DNA of 5,645 nucleotides, from assembly GCA_003555185.1 (NCBI GenBank), contig PWFZ01000421.1:1-5645 (forward strand). Reading direction: 5' to 3'. Shown piece after piece: positions 4,972 to 5,645 of the stretch. Below the pieces are notes generated by a model. That model did not search any database. It saw only the letters and a list, made by a program, of their open reading frames with translations, and had not been told where the DNA came from. Position numbers and translations under genes: made by a program. Position 1 is the first letter of the stretch, and each line of letters starts with the position of its first letter. This DNA is from Balneolaceae bacterium (GTDB taxonomy: Bacteria; Bacteroidota; Rhodothermia; Balneolales; Balneolaceae).

Positions 4972-4987
4972 TCTTAAGAGTCATATT
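4959..4987 (+). promoter_or_regulatory. possible promoter of the secreted esterase gene
   Basis: TTGATT (4959-4964) and CATATT (4982-4987) are 17 bases apart, which would start transcription near 4994 and give a leader of about 32 bases. The strong terminator just upstream means the gene needs its own promoter, or read-through, in this stretch. The -10 match is mediocre. Confidence 0.35.
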
Positions 4988-5025
4988 CATCAAAGAAAAT
5001 CACTCATCATTCAAATCAATCGAAC

Positions 5026-5645
5026 ATGAAATCAATCATACAAATTTTCAGTCTGGTCTTACTATTATTTGTCACAGTTGATGTACACGCCAATGGCACT
5101 GTTGATAATTCTCAGATTGTTGTAAGTGAGATTTTGGATCGTGAGATGAGCTATTCCGTTTATTTACCGGAATCGTATCACACATCTACGCGCGACTATC
5201 CTGTAATGTACCTCCTGCATGGAATGACAGGTGATCATAGCGACTGGATAACGGTTGGTGAAGTACATAGCATAGCCGGCGAAGCCATTGCAAATGGAGA
5301 TGCACCCGAGATGATCATCATCATGCCGGATGGACTGTACGATGCGTTTTACATCAACAATTATGACGGGTCTATTAAATGGGAAGATTTTTTCCATGAA
5401 GAGTTTATTCCGGAAGTTGAAAGTCGCTACAGAATTATCGATCAAAGAAGAAACCGGGCAATTGCGGGATTATCCATGGGCGGATATGGTGCCATGTATC
5501 ACGGTGTGAAATACAAAGAGAAGTTCAGTGCTGTTTATGCGATGAGTGCCGCCTTTCTGGAAGTAGAGCCATTACAGGATGATGAAGAAAAGAGTGACTG
5601 GAATCGCGAATTTCATCTAAAAACCTGGGGTCCGGATAATGAAAA
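5026..5645 (+). CDS. Secreted alpha/beta-hydrolase esterase (Esterase D/feruloyl esterase-like family), 3' truncated by window edge
   Basis: The first 206 residues of a secreted serine esterase; the frame is open to the right edge. Residues 1-22 are a clear signal peptide: MKSII, a hydrophobic core FSLVLLLFVTV, and a cleavage site after VHA. The mature protein follows the 'putative esterase' fold: YSVYLPESY (43-51), YPVMYLLHGMTGDHSDW (58-74) with the oxyanion-hole His65-Gly66, MIIIMPDG (96-103), DFFHEEFIPEVESRYR (121-136), and the nucleophile elbow GLSMGGYGAM (148-157) with Ser150. Catalytic Asp and His are expected beyond the window. Relatives include S-formylglutathione hydrolase, tributyrin esterase EstA and feruloyl/acetylxylan esterases. 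The signal peptide argues for an exported esterase acting on sugar esters or other external substrates, but the substrate is unknown. Start ATG 5026 is the only one that yields the signal peptide. The gene is separated from the dehydrogenase by two terminators and so is its own unit. Confidence 0.9.
   Translation, partial: MKSIIQIFSLVLLLFVTVDVHANGTVDNSQIVVSEILDREMSYSVYLPESYHTSTRDYPVMYLLHGMTGDHSDWITVGEVHSIAGEAIANGDAPEMIIIMPDGLYDAFYINNYDGSIKWEDFFHEEFIPEVESRYRIIDQRRNRAIAGLSMGGYGAMYHGVKYKEKFSAVYAMSAAFLEVEPLQDDEEKSDWNREFHLKTWGPDNE

Noticed and set aside
5164..5445. 93-residue minus-strand open frame
   Set aside because: It is antisense to the esterase coding region, which has a signal peptide and a catalytic motif; the antisense peptide resembles nothing.

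Overview
The window (about 43-45% G+C by eye) looks like ordinary chromosome from a free-living bacterium of the Bacteroidota/Balneolota type. The grounds are the closest family resemblances of the proteins, the near absence of good Shine-Dalgarno sequences before the start codons, and a lipoprotein whose mature N-terminus is acidic and lysine-containing right after the lipobox Cys. Species cannot be named from this sequence alone. No phage, IS element, CRISPR array, tRNA or rRNA was seen.

Layout. (1) 1-851, plus strand: C-terminal two thirds of an HI0933/BaiN-type FAD-dependent oxidoreductase, cut by the left edge. (2) 863-1470 (or 1482), minus strand: a two-gene toxin-antitoxin operon, an AbrB/MazE-fold antitoxin followed by a Doc-type Fic toxin, joined by a GTGA stop/start overlap. 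A sigma70-like promoter precedes it, with a 10-bp perfect palindrome just downstream of the -10 that could be the autoregulatory operator. (3) 1560-2213, minus: a lipoprotein with MORN-variant (YwqK-like) repeats. (4) 2422-3195, minus: a TrmH/SpoU-family RNA 2'-O-methyltransferase. (5) 3285-4802, plus: a full-length ALDH7-family aldehyde dehydrogenase (antiquitin / alpha-aminoadipate semialdehyde dehydrogenase type), divergent from the methyltransferase and ended by a strong intrinsic terminator. (6) 4803-5025: a gene-free stretch with a 14-bp tandem repeat, two intrinsic terminators about 100 bp apart, a stem-loop element between them, and a perfect inverted repeat. (7) 5026 to the right edge, plus: N-terminal 206 residues of a secreted alpha/beta-hydrolase esterase.

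How the genes relate. Apart from the toxin-antitoxin pair, they look like independent transcription units (RNA modification, aldehyde/lysine catabolism, secreted esterase, envelope lipoprotein, flavoprotein); no multi-gene pathway is visible. The Doc/AbrB cassette is the only clear accessory module. I found no convincing undescribed system. The best candidates for a second look are the short structured element between the two terminators (possible small RNA or dispersed hairpin repeat) and the hybrid Fic motif of the Doc toxin paired with a non-Phd antitoxin.
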